A stretch of DNA of 11,739 nt from Desulfocapsa sulfexigens (GCA_015661935.1 DQVD01000056.1:1-11739); one strand, 5' to 3'; positions 1 to 8,080 are shown, counted from the first letter of the stretch. A program made the numbers and translations. Notes: generated by a model not told the origin, from the sequence alone.

Positions 1-26
1 ACATATTTCTAGATATTGAAATATAC

Positions 27-102
27 GGGGCTATAGCTCAGCTGGGAGAGCGCATGACTGGCAGTCATGAGGTCCGGGGTTCGATCCCCCGTAGCTCCAC
101 CA
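27..102 (+). tRNA. tRNA-Ala (anticodon GGC)
   Basis: A complete 76-nt cloverleaf is readable. The acceptor arm pairs GGGGCTA with TAGCTCC, followed by discriminator A and an encoded CCA at 100-102. The D stem is GCTC/GAGC. The anticodon stem CATGA/TCATG closes the loop CTGGCAG, giving anticodon GGC, which reads GCC and GCU alanine codons. The T arm is CGGGG-TTCGATC-CCCCG. All stems are intact, so it should be functional. A terminator follows directly. tRNA 3' ends are common integration sites, but I saw no second copy of the 3' end in this window that would mark an att pair. Confidence 0.97.
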
Positions 103-110
103 AATACATA

Positions 111-147
111 AAGGACTTAGGCCGTACGGCTTAGGTCCTTTTTTTTT
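111..147 (+). terminator. Intrinsic terminator of the tRNA-Ala gene
   Basis: Arms AAGGACTTAGGCCG (111-124) and CGGCTTAGGTCCTT (127-140) form a 14-bp stem, counting two G-U pairs, around a 2-base gap. A run of T residues continues to 147. It begins 8 nt after the encoded CCA, so it ends the tRNA transcript. Confidence 0.93.
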
Positions 148-303
148 GTTTTTTTTAAATCTGATAAATGCAGAAATGGTCGTTTGACTCTTGTATGCTG
201 TGCTGCCAGCCTTATCGCTACTGCAAAGCCAGGGGAACGGTTTCTTTACTGCTTCCCCTCCACGATTTGCCTTACGATTGGCAATTTTATATTATTGCAA
301 CCG

Positions 304-328
304 ATCGGGAAACATGGCATGTCCCGAT
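304..328. repeat. Short palindrome (7-bp arms)
   Basis: ATCGGGA (304-310) and TCCCGAT (322-328) are perfect inverted repeats around an 11-base spacer that itself contains CATG twice. No T tract follows on the plus strand, so it does not look like an intrinsic terminator. Its role is unknown; it may be an operator-like or mobile-element relic. Confidence 0.4.
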
Positions 329-375
329 GTACCCATTAAAGCAATAAAGCAACAACGCCCCCCCCTTTCTGGATT

Positions 376-431
376 AAATTGAAATCAAGGTTCGCGTAGC
401 GACCCGAAGGGCTTGACCTTTAATTCAATTT
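376..431. repeat. Long imperfect inverted repeat with an inner hairpin
   Basis: The outer arms AAATTGAA and TTCAATTT pair perfectly over 8 bp. A 3-base internal mismatch follows, then AAGGT pairs with ACCTT. The loop contains a small hairpin, CCC-GAA-GGG. There is no clear poly-T end. The nested structure in gene-free DNA resembles a REP-like or MITE-like palindrome, but I see only one copy here. Confidence 0.5.
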
Positions 432-962
432 TATCCATGCTATTTGGGTCATTTTACCCACAGATTCGTTTAAAGAACCGCAATTTTTTACAAATCTTCG
501 TTTTTGCTAAGGCTCAGTTGTCAGTTAGCCTAAATTTTCAAATAGATGATTACTGCGATCTTATTTGAGCTGTCTTGCTGTTAGCAGAATGTGAAAAATA
601 TACAGGTTTACCAGGTCCAAATAAGAATTAGCCATACTCGTTTAAATAATGTAACATCAGCAAGTTAGTGCCGGTTCAGATTGGAAGGAATCCACCCATA
701 CAGTTTTTTTTGACTTAACGCACTGTATATACGGAATTTTCCAGATGCTCGTGTGTTGAGTAATGATATGCTGAATGATTTTTTATCGGAAATATTGAAC
801 GTGAGAGCTGTATCAATTAAAAAAATAAAATCGGCTTAATTGAATAGCCATTCCAAACTGTACATGTTATAATTAATTTCTATAAACATATATAATTACG
901 GTAAATATTCTGGTTATCGATATATGGAAAATCAACCAGAGTATTTGTAGTTATTTTAAATC

Positions 963-1782
963 AAGCCGAACCATTTTAAGAAACTGATAAGACAAGCATT
1001 CAGTCCCCAACCCCAATTCGGCCAAGTTCCTATCGAAAAGATTCGTATTAATATTAAATCTCGTGATGATATTCCGCAGCTACTTTTAGGACTGCAACAT
1101 ATTTACATCCATAAAAAAATATCCGACCAAATAATTGATATCTTAGGAAATCATATTTTCGCCTGATAAAGATCACGGGAATGGACGCCCTGGAATGGAT
1201 TTATGGAAAATTCTCGTTTTTGGAGTGTTACGATTAAATCTAAATTGGGATTACAATCGCCTTCTTGAAATGGCCAACAATCAGGCAAATGCTTGGCATG
1301 GAATGAAAGATAAAGACCATGAATACAAACTTCAAACATTAAAGGTTAATGTTCAACTACTTACGCTATAATTATTAGACGAAATAAACCAACTTGTTGT
1401 TCTTGAGGGACATAATTTAGTAAACAAAAACGAAGAAGAATTAAAAGGTCGCTGTGACTCTTTCGTAGTTGGAACAAATGTTCGTTATCCGACTGATATT
1501 AATTTGCTTTTTGATGCAATACGTAAAATTATCACATTAACAGCAGTTCTTTGTTCCGTACTTGGAATTGCCGGTTGGCGCCAAAGCAGTAACAACCTCC
1601 GTAAGGCAAAGAAATTGTTTACATTAGCCAGAAAACTTAAAAGATCTACGTCAAAAAACTCTGATGTTGTGGAGAAACGAAAAGAAGAAATAAAGCTAGC
1701 ACATCAAGCACATATTGATGGTGTACTAATTTACCTGGAGAAAGTTAACAAAACCATAGCAAGTATTACAGGCGGAGGATAA
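963..1782 (+). pseudogene. ISNCY-family transposase remnant (frameshifted, interrupted, 3' truncated)
   Basis: Three stretches in two frames give the N-terminal part of an ISNCY-type transposase. The first (963-1163) contains FGQVPIEKIRINIKSRDDIP and LLLGLQHIY. A shift of one frame in the T-rich stretch near 1153-1160 leads into the second, with GRPGMDLWKILVFGVLRLN and NWDYNRLLEMANNQ. It is broken by an in-frame TAA at 1369-1371. The third (1372-1782) contains CDSFVVGTNVRYPTDINLLF. No start codon is left: the frame opens at AAG just after a TAA at 957-959. The C-terminal half expected of this family, of roughly 450 residues, is missing after 1782. From memory of the family, the first catalytic Asp lies in a T-D-V motif that here reads TNV. 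This cannot be an active transposase. I could not define the IS ends. Confidence 0.85.
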
Positions 1783-1823
1783 GTTTAAAAAAGCAGATTA
1801 ATTGTTTGGGGCACTTTTAAACT
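1782..1823. repeat. 9-bp inverted repeat after the transposase remnant
   Basis: AGTTTAAAA (1782-1790) and TTTTAAACT (1815-1823) are perfect inverted repeats separated by 24 bases, overlapping the last base of the broken transposase frame. It could be a leftover of the IS end or of a deletion junction. It has no terminator-like T tract. Confidence 0.35.
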
Positions 1824-2043
1824 ACATCAGATAGGTGCGTCCAAAAAACAACAATAACGAGCAAAAGCACATTACCGAGTGGAAAGGGTAGCGGAAGGCT
1901 CATGGTGGCAAATCGTTTGCTTAAATAGGCGCAGCGTTTTCTGTTTGAAACGCACTTTTCGTTCTGCCACTAACTACCAGACAATTATATCATTTTTCGA
2001 CCCAACTCTAATCCTCGGAATACAACAATCGGGTACCTCAGCA
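1824..2043. other. Upstream region of the B12 radical SAM gene, with two hairpins
   Basis: This stretch separates the IS remnant from the first cluster gene and should hold its promoter. Two short hairpins are visible: GCAAA-TCG-TTTGC at 1908-1920 and GCGTTT-(8 nt)-AAACGC at 1934-1953. The reading frame of the downstream gene stays open upstream to a GTG at 1879, but that extension has no resemblance to the family and begins before the usual start of the B12-binding domain. I see no convincing -35/-10 pair. Confidence 0.35.
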
Positions 2044-3588
2044 ATGACCCCTTCCAAATTCAAACAATATGGATCCCCAAAAGACTCAAAAAAGATCTAC
2101 CTGATCGCCCCAAAACACCCAGACAATTTCTGGTCCATGCAGGGAACAGCAGATATTCTTGGAGCGAGAACATTGATGCCAAATTCCGCATTGGCAACTT
2201 TGATGGCATTAACGCCATCCGGTGTAAACGTACAATATGCCCTCGCCGATGAAAATGTAACTGAAATAGACTTTGATTTCCCCTGCGATCTGGTGGTTAT
2301 AACCGGAGGCACTCTCCATTCAAAAAGAATCCATACACTTTGTGATACGTTCAAAAAAAGAGGCCGGCAAGTCGCTCTTGGTGGAACATACGCCTCCATT
2401 GAATATGACAGGTGTGAAGGGGTTGCAGATTATCTGTTTATTGGAGAAGCCGAATACAACTGGCCGCTTTTCCTGGAACAGTGGACAACGGGTAAAGCCA
2501 ACAATGTATACAAACAGGAAAACTATATTGATATGAAAGACAGCCCTCCGCCGGACTGGTCTTTGATCCACACTGGAGACTACGTTAATATCAATATCCA
2601 AACAAGCAGGGGATGCCCTAATCAATGTGACTTCTGCGACGTTATACAGTATGTGGGGAAAAGGTACCGAACCAAATCCATTGCACAGATTTTAGTGGAA
2701 CTGCAAAATGCCTATGATATTGGTGCCAGAACCGTTTTCTTTTCAGATGATAATTTTCTTGGGAATAAACAATTCACCCGGGAACTCCTCGGCAGTGTCA
2801 TCGAATGGAATGTTAAAAAATCCCGCCCCCTATCATTTTCAACACAGATCACAGTCCAGGTGGCAGATGATAATGATTTATTGAAAATGTTTGCAGATGC
2901 AAGATTTTCAGTGTTGTTTCTAGGAGTGGAAACAGTCAGAAAAGAGAGCCTTGCTGAAGTTCACAAGAGCCAGAATACGGACAAAGATATCTTTGAAAGA
3001 ATCAAAAACATATCCCGCTATGGAATCGTCCCCTTTATCGGCTTAATTGTTGGTTTTGATAACGATGATGAAGGTGTCTTTGAGGATCTTGATTTTTTTC
3101 TAAACGTCACTGCCAGCCCGATTGCGGGTATCAGTCTCTTAAACGCACCTCGGCATACTCCCTTGTATAAACGCCTGCAAAAAGAAAACCGACTTACTGA
3201 TAGTCATTTTTCCGGAGAATGGCAGTTACAGACCAATATTATCCCTAAGCAAATGAGTCCTGAAACGCTAAGCACGTTATACTGGGAACTTTTTCGAAAC
3301 ATCTACAAACCGGACAACTTTGAAGAGAGGTTCCTGCAATGGCTGAAAAATGTAGATTATTTCAGTGATATTTATGTGAACAAAAAAGCTGACCCTAAAC
3401 AGTTACTGTTTGGAATTAAGATTTTTAAACATTTTATTCTAAATGAGAAACAGGAGGTTCGGGCTCTTTTCTTTAGAATGTTAAAAAAGACGTGGAAAAT
3501 AAACCCAAAACTGGTGAGACGTTTTTTTACTGTGATCACTCAATACAGCCATTTTTATGATTTTGTTAACAGTGATCAAAAAGAATAG
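2044..3588 (+). CDS. B12-binding-domain radical SAM protein (DUF4070-type)
   Basis: A 514-residue class B-like radical SAM enzyme. Residues about 15-150 form a Rossmann-like cobalamin-binding-type domain (IYLIAPKHP, DLVVITGG, QVALGG). I see no DxHxxG cobalamin-ligating motif, so any cobalamin would bind base-off without a His ligand. The radical SAM core starts at about residue 183 and has the cluster motif CPNQCDFC with C191, C195 and C198, followed by VFFSDDNF and a G-V-E segment near 294-296. The C-terminal third, about 400-514, resembles the DUF4070 tail of such proteins, including the hopanoid methylase HpnP. The family includes B12-dependent methylases and C-C bond-forming enzymes. I infer a tailoring reaction on the lipid or polyene chain. 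The ATG at 2044 is chosen because the family begins just before IYLIAP; no Shine-Dalgarno is visible. The ACP gene starts 92 nt downstream. The exact reaction cannot be deduced. Confidence 0.9.
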   Translation: MTPSKFKQYGSPKDSKKIYLIAPKHPDNFWSMQGTADILGARTLMPNSALATLMALTPSGVNVQYALADENVTEIDFDFPCDLVVITGGTLHSKRIHTLCDTFKKRGRQVALGGTYASIEYDRCEGVADYLFIGEAEYNWPLFLEQWTTGKANNVYKQENYIDMKDSPPPDWSLIHTGDYVNINIQTSRGCPNQCDFCDVIQYVGKRYRTKSIAQILVELQNAYDIGARTVFFSDDNFLGNKQFTRELLGSVIEWNVKKSRPLSFSTQITVQVADDNDLLKMFADARFSVLFLGVETVRKESLAEVHKSQNTDKDIFERIKNISRYGIVPFIGLIVGFDNDDEGVFEDLDFFLNVTASPIAGISLLNAPRHTPLYKRLQKENRLTDSHFSGEWQLQTNIIPKQMSPETLSTLYWELFRNIYKPDNFEERFLQWLKNVDYFSDIYVNKKADPKQLLFGIKIFKHFILNEKQEVRALFFRMLKKTWKINPKLVRRFFTVITQYSHFYDFVNSDQKE

Positions 3589-3680
3589 CAGGAATTGTTT
3601 CTTTTAGATATAGTTCCGACAATAGAAAAGTGCTGCATCCAACTGAAATCTGTATATACAAAAACACATTACAAACCACT

Positions 3681-3947
3681 ATGGATGAATTAATAAAAAA
3701 ACTTAAAGTACAACTCATTGAAATCCTCAACCTCAGTGATGTCACCCCTGAAGACTTTGACGAAAACGCACAGCTTGTTGGTGGAGATCTGGGGATTGAC
3801 TCCATTGACGTACTGGAAATCGTAGTCATGGTTGAAAAAGAATATGGTGTAGTGATAAACAATAAAGAAATTGCTGAAAAAGTGTTTACCTCACTTGCAT
3901 CTCTTGCCGAATTTATAGTTAAATCATCTCCCACTTCATCTTCTTGA
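3681..3947 (+). CDS. Acyl carrier protein (first copy)
   Basis: An 88-residue acyl carrier protein with the usual four-helix layout. The phosphopantetheine site is Ser41 in the motif GDLGIDSIDVLEI, preceded by the typical LSDVTPEDFDENAQLV loop. The acidic helix II (VVMVEKEYGV) would dock partner enzymes. It would carry the growing chain as a thioester in the cytoplasm. The ATG at 3681 gives normal ACP length. A GTG at 3630 would add 17 residues that look unlike ACP, and neither start has a clear Shine-Dalgarno. Its TGA overlaps the TTG start of the following synthase, which suggests translational coupling and a dedicated pairing with that KS. It differs substantially from the second ACP at 8688, so it is not a recent duplicate. 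Confidence 0.96.
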   Translation: MDELIKKLKVQLIEILNLSDVTPEDFDENAQLVGGDLGIDSIDVLEIVVMVEKEYGVVINNKEIAEKVFTSLASLAEFIVKSSPTSSS

Positions 3948-6088
3948 GCGATCAAACAAAAATAATCTACATTGCAGGAATCGGAATCATCAGTCCTTTG
4001 GGCTGTGGTGCTGATGCCACTGAACAGACACTCAGGAAAGACAGGTCTGCCATTGCTCCACTCAATGCAAAAGTATTTCCCATTCAACAGCCGCCTCCAC
4101 TTCCGGTGGGGCAAGTAACAGATCTGCCCGACTCTCCCCTTCCAAGAACTCACCGTTTAACAATAGCTGCTGCCAGGGAAGCGATGAGCGGATATTCCTG
4201 CGTACCTGATGCTGTTATTATTGGCACAACCACAGGCGGAATTCTCACCACGGAAGAATTACTTATTAAAGAGGAAAAAGATTCTAAAAAATACCGTTAC
4301 CACGGGCTTACGACAGTGGCTGAAGAACTTGCAGATGCTGTAAATTGTACCGGACCTGCTCTCACTGTTTCCACTGCCTGTTCGTCGGGAGCCATTGCAA
4401 TCAGCATGGCTCTTAAAATGCTGCAATCGGGGGAAGAAGAATGGATTCTTGCAGGCGGTGCAGACTCGCTTTGCAGGCTGACCTATTTTGGATTTCATTC
4501 TCTCCAGCTTGTTGACCCGAAAGGCAGCAGACCACTGGATGCAAACAGAGCGGGAATGTCCGTTGCAGAAGCTGCAGGATTACTTCTACTAAGCACGATC
4601 AAACCCAAAAACCCCTTAGGCCAAATCCTTGGCTGTGGACTAAGCTGTGACGCCTATCATCCGGCGTCGCCTCATCCTAAAGGAAAAGGGGCTTTTCAGG
4701 CCATGCGGAACGCCATCAACGATGCAAGGAGTAACGCAAGAGCAGTTCATTACATAAATCTCCATGGAACCGGCACTCCAGACAATGACCTTGCGGAATC
4801 AAAAGCAATACGATCACTTTTTGCAACTCCGCCACCGCTCTCATCCATCAAAGGAGCCACAGGCCACAGTCTGGCTGCATCCGGTGCAATTGAAGCTATA
4901 ATATCCAGCATCTGTATTCAAAAAGGATTTCTACCTGCTAATACCGGTTGCATAGAACCAGATCCTGAATTAAATCTTAAGCCGATTTTAGTGCCGTCAA
5001 ACCAGCCAGTTTCAGTTGTTCTCTCCAACTCTTTTGGCTTTGGAGGTAACAACGCCTGTCTACTCATTGGCAAAGCCGATACTCCGCCTTCCCCCTCCCC
5101 GGAACCAGAAAGACTGCCTGGCCCCTTCACTATTCTTGGTAAAGCGTGCATCACTGGAGCGGGACACACAAAGGAGAGTATGGAGAGATTCGCAAAACTT
5201 GAATCAATAGCCGGTACTCTTGATCTGGACTCTATTTCAGAACAGCTCCCTGTACGAAAAATACGCCGCCTGAAGCGCTTTTCAAGGATTGCCCTGGCCC
5301 TGGTCGAAGCTGCAAAACAAGATTCCGGCCTTAAGCAGTCACCCCATTCAGTTTTTATGGGTAGTGGTTGGGGGGCACTTTCAGATACATATGATTTTCT
5401 GAACAAACTACAGAACAGCAATGAGAAATTCTCAAGCCCCATCGACTTTGTAGGCTCCGTACACAACAGTGCCACAGGAAACATTGCCATTCTCCATGAT
5501 GCAACTGGTGCCAACGTAACCTGTAGCGGTGGCGATTACTCTTTTGAACAGGCGCTTCTTGCAGCAGACAATTTTCTTACAGACACTGCAGAAACCGCCT
5601 TTGTACTTGCTGCCGATGAGACCAACGAACACTATTCACCACTTTTTGACCCATCCATTGATGCAAATGCTCCTCTTGCCGATGGCGGAGGTGCTTTCTA
5701 TCTCACAAGAAAAGCCATTCCCGGAAAACCCGCATTGGAACTCATTTTTTACCAAAAACAGGTAGAAAACTCTGTAAACAAACTAATTACGACTTTAGGA
5801 AAATATTCATCGCAGGAAGAATACCACATGATACTTGCCGGAATCCCTGCAAGTGATGCCAGCGACGGAGAAGCACAGCTGGATGAGTTTATGAAAAAAA
5901 CAGGACTTGATATCCCGGTCATCCACTACCGAAAATTTACAGGCGAATTTGCCGCAGCTTCTTCGGTTGCAGCGGTCATGGCCACATATTTATTAGAGGA
6001 AAATATTGTGGAAGCGGGCAAAAAAATTCTGGTACTCGGTTTTGGCAAGAACCTGACTGCAATGAAATTCAGCAAACAAACAGCATAG
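3944..6088 (+). CDS. Fused beta-ketoacyl-ACP synthase and chain-length-factor-like protein
   Basis: A 714-residue protein with two thiolase-fold halves. Residues 1-380 form a complete FabF-type ketosynthase: the nucleophile is C146 in STACSSG, the catalytic histidines are H274 in HGTGT and H308 in KGATGHS (with K303), and the glycine-rich NSFGFGGNN lies at 362-370. A proline-rich linker (about 380-392, PPSPSPEPER) joins a second domain, 393-714, resembling the short ketoacyl-synthase-like family PF13723 (SVHNSATGNIAI, then GGDYSFEQAL). Alignment by eye puts Tyr532 or a neighbour where the nucleophilic Cys should be, and the HGTGT and GHS histidines are absent. The second half therefore looks like a chain-length factor, fused here rather than separate. 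The start is TTG at 3944 inside the ACP stop codon; no other nearby start keeps the KS N-terminus. It would catalyse chain extension on ACP and set chain length. It converges on the U32 gene. Confidence 0.9.
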   Translation: MSDQTKIIYIAGIGIISPLGCGADATEQTLRKDRSAIAPLNAKVFPIQQPPPLPVGQVTDLPDSPLPRTHRLTIAAAREAMSGYSCVPDAVIIGTTTGGILTTEELLIKEEKDSKKYRYHGLTTVAEELADAVNCTGPALTVSTACSSGAIAISMALKMLQSGEEEWILAGGADSLCRLTYFGFHSLQLVDPKGSRPLDANRAGMSVAEAAGLLLLSTIKPKNPLGQILGCGLSCDAYHPASPHPKGKGAFQAMRNAINDARSNARAVHYINLHGTGTPDNDLAESKAIRSLFATPPPLSSIKGATGHSLAASGAIEAIISSICIQKGFLPANTGCIEPDPELNLKPILVPSNQPVSVVLSNSFGFGGNNACLLIGKADTPPSPSPEPERLPGPFTILGKACITGAGHTKESMERFAKLESIAGTLDLDSISEQLPVRKIRRLKRFSRIALALVEAAKQDSGLKQSPHSVFMGSGWGALSDTYDFLNKLQNSNEKFSSPIDFVGSVHNSATGNIAILHDATGANVTCSGGDYSFEQALLAADNFLTDTAETAFVLAADETNEHYSPLFDPSIDANAPLADGGGAFYLTRKAIPGKPALELIFYQKQVENSVNKLITTLGKYSSQEEYHMILAGIPASDASDGEAQLDEFMKKTGLDIPVIHYRKFTGEFAAASSVAAVMATYLLEENIVEAGKKILVLGFGKNLTAMKFSKQTA

Positions 6089-6150
6089 ATGCGTACAGAG
6101 AGACTATCTTATATTTCTTGACCACATTATTTATTCAATCCCCCTCTTTC

Positions 6151-7344
6151 CTACACCTGCAAAGTCAGGAAATCATCAAGAAGTTCTCCAATATTTTTAG
6201 CAAGATTCTCAGCCTCGCTACGATCAAAATGAACAGCCCGCTCGGTATATCCATGACAATAACGACACTCTTCACAGTACATCTCAGCACAGCGAATCTT
6301 TCGAAAACCTTCCAGGAAACCATCCAGTTCACTATTGTCGATTGCTATATCAAAGGTTAGAAGGCGACGTCGCAGCTTCAGCATGCGGAGCATCAAATGA
6401 CGTTCTTCTGTTGTATAATTCCTCATACGTTCGCGTACCTGATCTTCGATATCATCATGAAAACCACCCGGGTCACCAAGCATTTCCAAAGAAATAATAT
6501 CCAGAAGATTTCCATCATATCGGCGATCAGCATACGCTCTGGTAACTCGTAATAACCAGGCGGTTGAACGTGATCTGTCTATAATCTTAAATTCATCATA
6601 GCCCATTTCCTCATAGACATGGAGATCCTCAGGGCGAATCCAGCGGCTCATCAAAAAGAGTTCAGGGTTCAGGAGACGCCTGCGGGTACACTGCCAGAGG
6701 TAAAAATCGAGGAAAGTATTTGCCTTTGGCACACCCTGCTGTACCTGGGATGCATGTCCGACGCTACTGGCATGTTCTGCAAGATAATGACAATTATAGA
6801 TACAGGAAACGTTGACAAACAACTGCATGCCGCATGAAATCCCGGAACGAATCTTTGGCAGTAAAGTAAAATCACGATTAAAATCACTGTATGGAATAAT
6901 TAATGGATCAACACCAAGTGACTCCTGATACTTTAAACGGGAGAGATTCGTGGGCCAGCTCAAGACACTACCCCGAATTGCAAGATCCGGGAAATTGTGA
7001 CGCACAAGTCCCACAACAGCCAGGTTTGCAATCGACACACTGTCAACGCCCATATCTACTAATTGCCCGATAAAGTCCAATATTTGTTTTTTACCTTCCT
7101 GTGTTTGTTCCAGATTCCCCAGGCATGGCGCATTCAGAAGGTAACAAAACGCTATATCACGGTCATGGGCTGCCTGGATATAGTTTGCAGCAAATTCCCA
7201 GTTTACAGTCGGGACAACAATACCAGCCCTCCCCCCACCTATGATATCAAAGGGTAATTTTGCGTAAATTGAAGTCACTTCGGGAATATTCCCAAGTCCC
7301 TCCAATAGCTCCATGTCCCAATTTGCAGCAACACTTAATTTCAT
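6151..7344 (-). CDS. U32-family Fe-S protein (UbiU/UbiV/YegQ-like)
   Basis: A 397-residue protein of the peptidase U32 family. The N-terminal half is a barrel-like domain (AGIVVPTVNW, GVDSVSIANLAVVGLV, RGSVLSWPTN). Cysteines C171, C181, C185 and C219 lie where U32 proteins hold a 4Fe-4S cluster. A second group near the C-terminus, C352, C357, C360 and C363 (CAEMYCEECRYC), could bind another cluster. Although named peptidases, well-studied members such as UbiU/UbiV and the RNA-modifying RlhA and TrhP act in hydroxylation reactions, and UbiU/UbiV work without oxygen. I infer an anaerobic hydroxylation of the pathway product or its precursor, but a peptidase or RNA-modifying role cannot be excluded. 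The start ATG at 7344 has a good Shine-Dalgarno (AAGGAA, minus strand). The methyltransferase stop lies 55 nt upstream, so the two genes probably form one operon. No terminator is visible in the 62-nt convergent gap. Confidence 0.88.
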   Translation of the reverse strand: MKLSVAANWDMELLEGLGNIPEVTSIYAKLPFDIIGGGRAGIVVPTVNWEFAANYIQAAHDRDIAFCYLLNAPCLGNLEQTQEGKKQILDFIGQLVDMGVDSVSIANLAVVGLVRHNFPDLAIRGSVLSWPTNLSRLKYQESLGVDPLIIPYSDFNRDFTLLPKIRSGISCGMQLFVNVSCIYNCHYLAEHASSVGHASQVQQGVPKANTFLDFYLWQCTRRRLLNPELFLMSRWIRPEDLHVYEEMGYDEFKIIDRSRSTAWLLRVTRAYADRRYDGNLLDIISLEMLGDPGGFHDDIEDQVRERMRNYTTEERHLMLRMLKLRRRLLTFDIAIDNSELDGFLEGFRKIRCAEMYCEECRYCHGYTERAVHFDRSEAENLAKNIGELLDDFLTLQV

Positions 7345-7399
7345 TCAAGTTCCTTCTTTAATTCACAGATATTTATAGATTTACACAGGAAGAAGAGCC

Positions 7400-8080
7400 T
7401 TACGTTCCCTCTGTCAATCTTCCATAAACTGCAAATTGAAAAGGACTGACTCTCTTCAATCGCAGTTTTTCAATGAGCCCTGCAATGTGCAACTGGGAAG
7501 TAACTTCTTCCATTGTGAACGCAGCCAACAGAGAATTCGTCATATCCCGACAAAGCAATGGCGGTGCATCAGGCATATACTTTTCAATCACACCCTGAGC
7601 ATCTTCTTTACTTGAGGGCCGGATGAGATCCACAACCAAAATGGCAGCATTTGCTTCCCCATATTCCTCAATGGCATTCCACAAAACCATGGGATCAGCA
7701 AGGTGATGCAGGAAACTATTTGAAACAATCGCTCCATAATGACTCCGTGGCAGATCCAGACGACCAGGGAGTGTACCATGAAAGAGCTTCACCCGATGGT
7801 CCAGATTCTCCTGCTGCACAGCTTTACGACCATATTCCAGCATAGTGTCTGCTCCGTCCACACCATCTACTTTTCCGTCGGCAAGAAGTTTTGCCAGGCG
7901 TAAAGATACACCGGCCGTACCACAACCAAGGTCAAGAATGGTAGTTTCTGAGGGCAGATCAGGAAAGAATTTTTGAAAACACCATACAAACAAGTAGTAA
8001 GCACTGTCCAAATCTGGCCCTGCATAAACAGCAGCCTGTGCAGGATCATCCATCAGTTCTGGCTCAAGAACTCGTTTCAC
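7400..8080 (-). CDS. Class I SAM-dependent methyltransferase
   Basis: A 226-residue Rossmann-fold methyltransferase. The SAM-binding motif I is ILDLGCGTAG (48-57). The acidic loop after strand 2 is GVDGADTML, and the family motif 4 region is IVSNSFLHHLADP (118-130), followed by ILVVDLIRP on strand 5. The N-terminus MKRVLEPELMDDPAQAAVYA is a short lid helix. The substrate is not predictable: O-, N- or C-methylation of a small molecule or ACP-bound chain are all possible. The start is GTG at 8080, supported by an AAGGA Shine-Dalgarno 8 nt upstream on the minus strand and by the lack of an ATG before the SAM motif other than Met10. It is the first gene of the minus-strand pair. Its promoter should lie in the 176-nt divergent gap shared with the hotdog gene. 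Confidence 0.93.
   Translation of the reverse strand: MKRVLEPELMDDPAQAAVYAGPDLDSAYYLFVWCFQKFFPDLPSETTILDLGCGTAGVSLRLAKLLADGKVDGVDGADTMLEYGRKAVQQENLDHRVKLFHGTLPGRLDLPRSHYGAIVSNSFLHHLADPMVLWNAIEEYGEANAAILVVDLIRPSSKEDAQGVIEKYMPDAPPLLCRDMTNSLLAAFTMEEVTSQLHIAGLIEKLRLKRVSPFQFAVYGRLTEGT

Larger units (their letters stand above)
150..962. other. AT-rich gene-free region between tRNA and IS remnant
   Basis: I find no convincing gene in these roughly 800 bases. A 63-codon plus-strand frame at 191-382 has no recognisable domain, no ribosome binding site and lies across inverted repeats, so I do not call it. The frame around 740-838 reads like a short decayed fragment (DMLNDFLSEILN), faintly reminiscent of the start of PD-(D/E)XK transposase-nuclease proteins, but is too short to assign. 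The region looks like degraded mobile or intergenic DNA. Confidence 0.6.

Noticed and set aside
191..382. 63-codon plus-strand open frame after the tRNA terminator
   Set aside because: No domain, no ribosome binding site, odd composition and it crosses a palindrome; most likely chance.
1879..2043. N-terminal extension of the B12 radical SAM protein from GTG 1879
   Set aside because: The extra 55 residues resemble no known domain and cross two hairpins; ATG 2044 sits just before the conserved domain start.
3566..4153. 195-codon minus-strand frame opposite the ACP and KS start
   Set aside because: It is antisense to two genes with clear family motifs and shows no recognisable domain.
4918..5514. 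198-codon minus-strand frame opposite the fused KS
   Set aside because: Antisense shadow of a strong coding region; low-complexity Ser/Arg-rich product.
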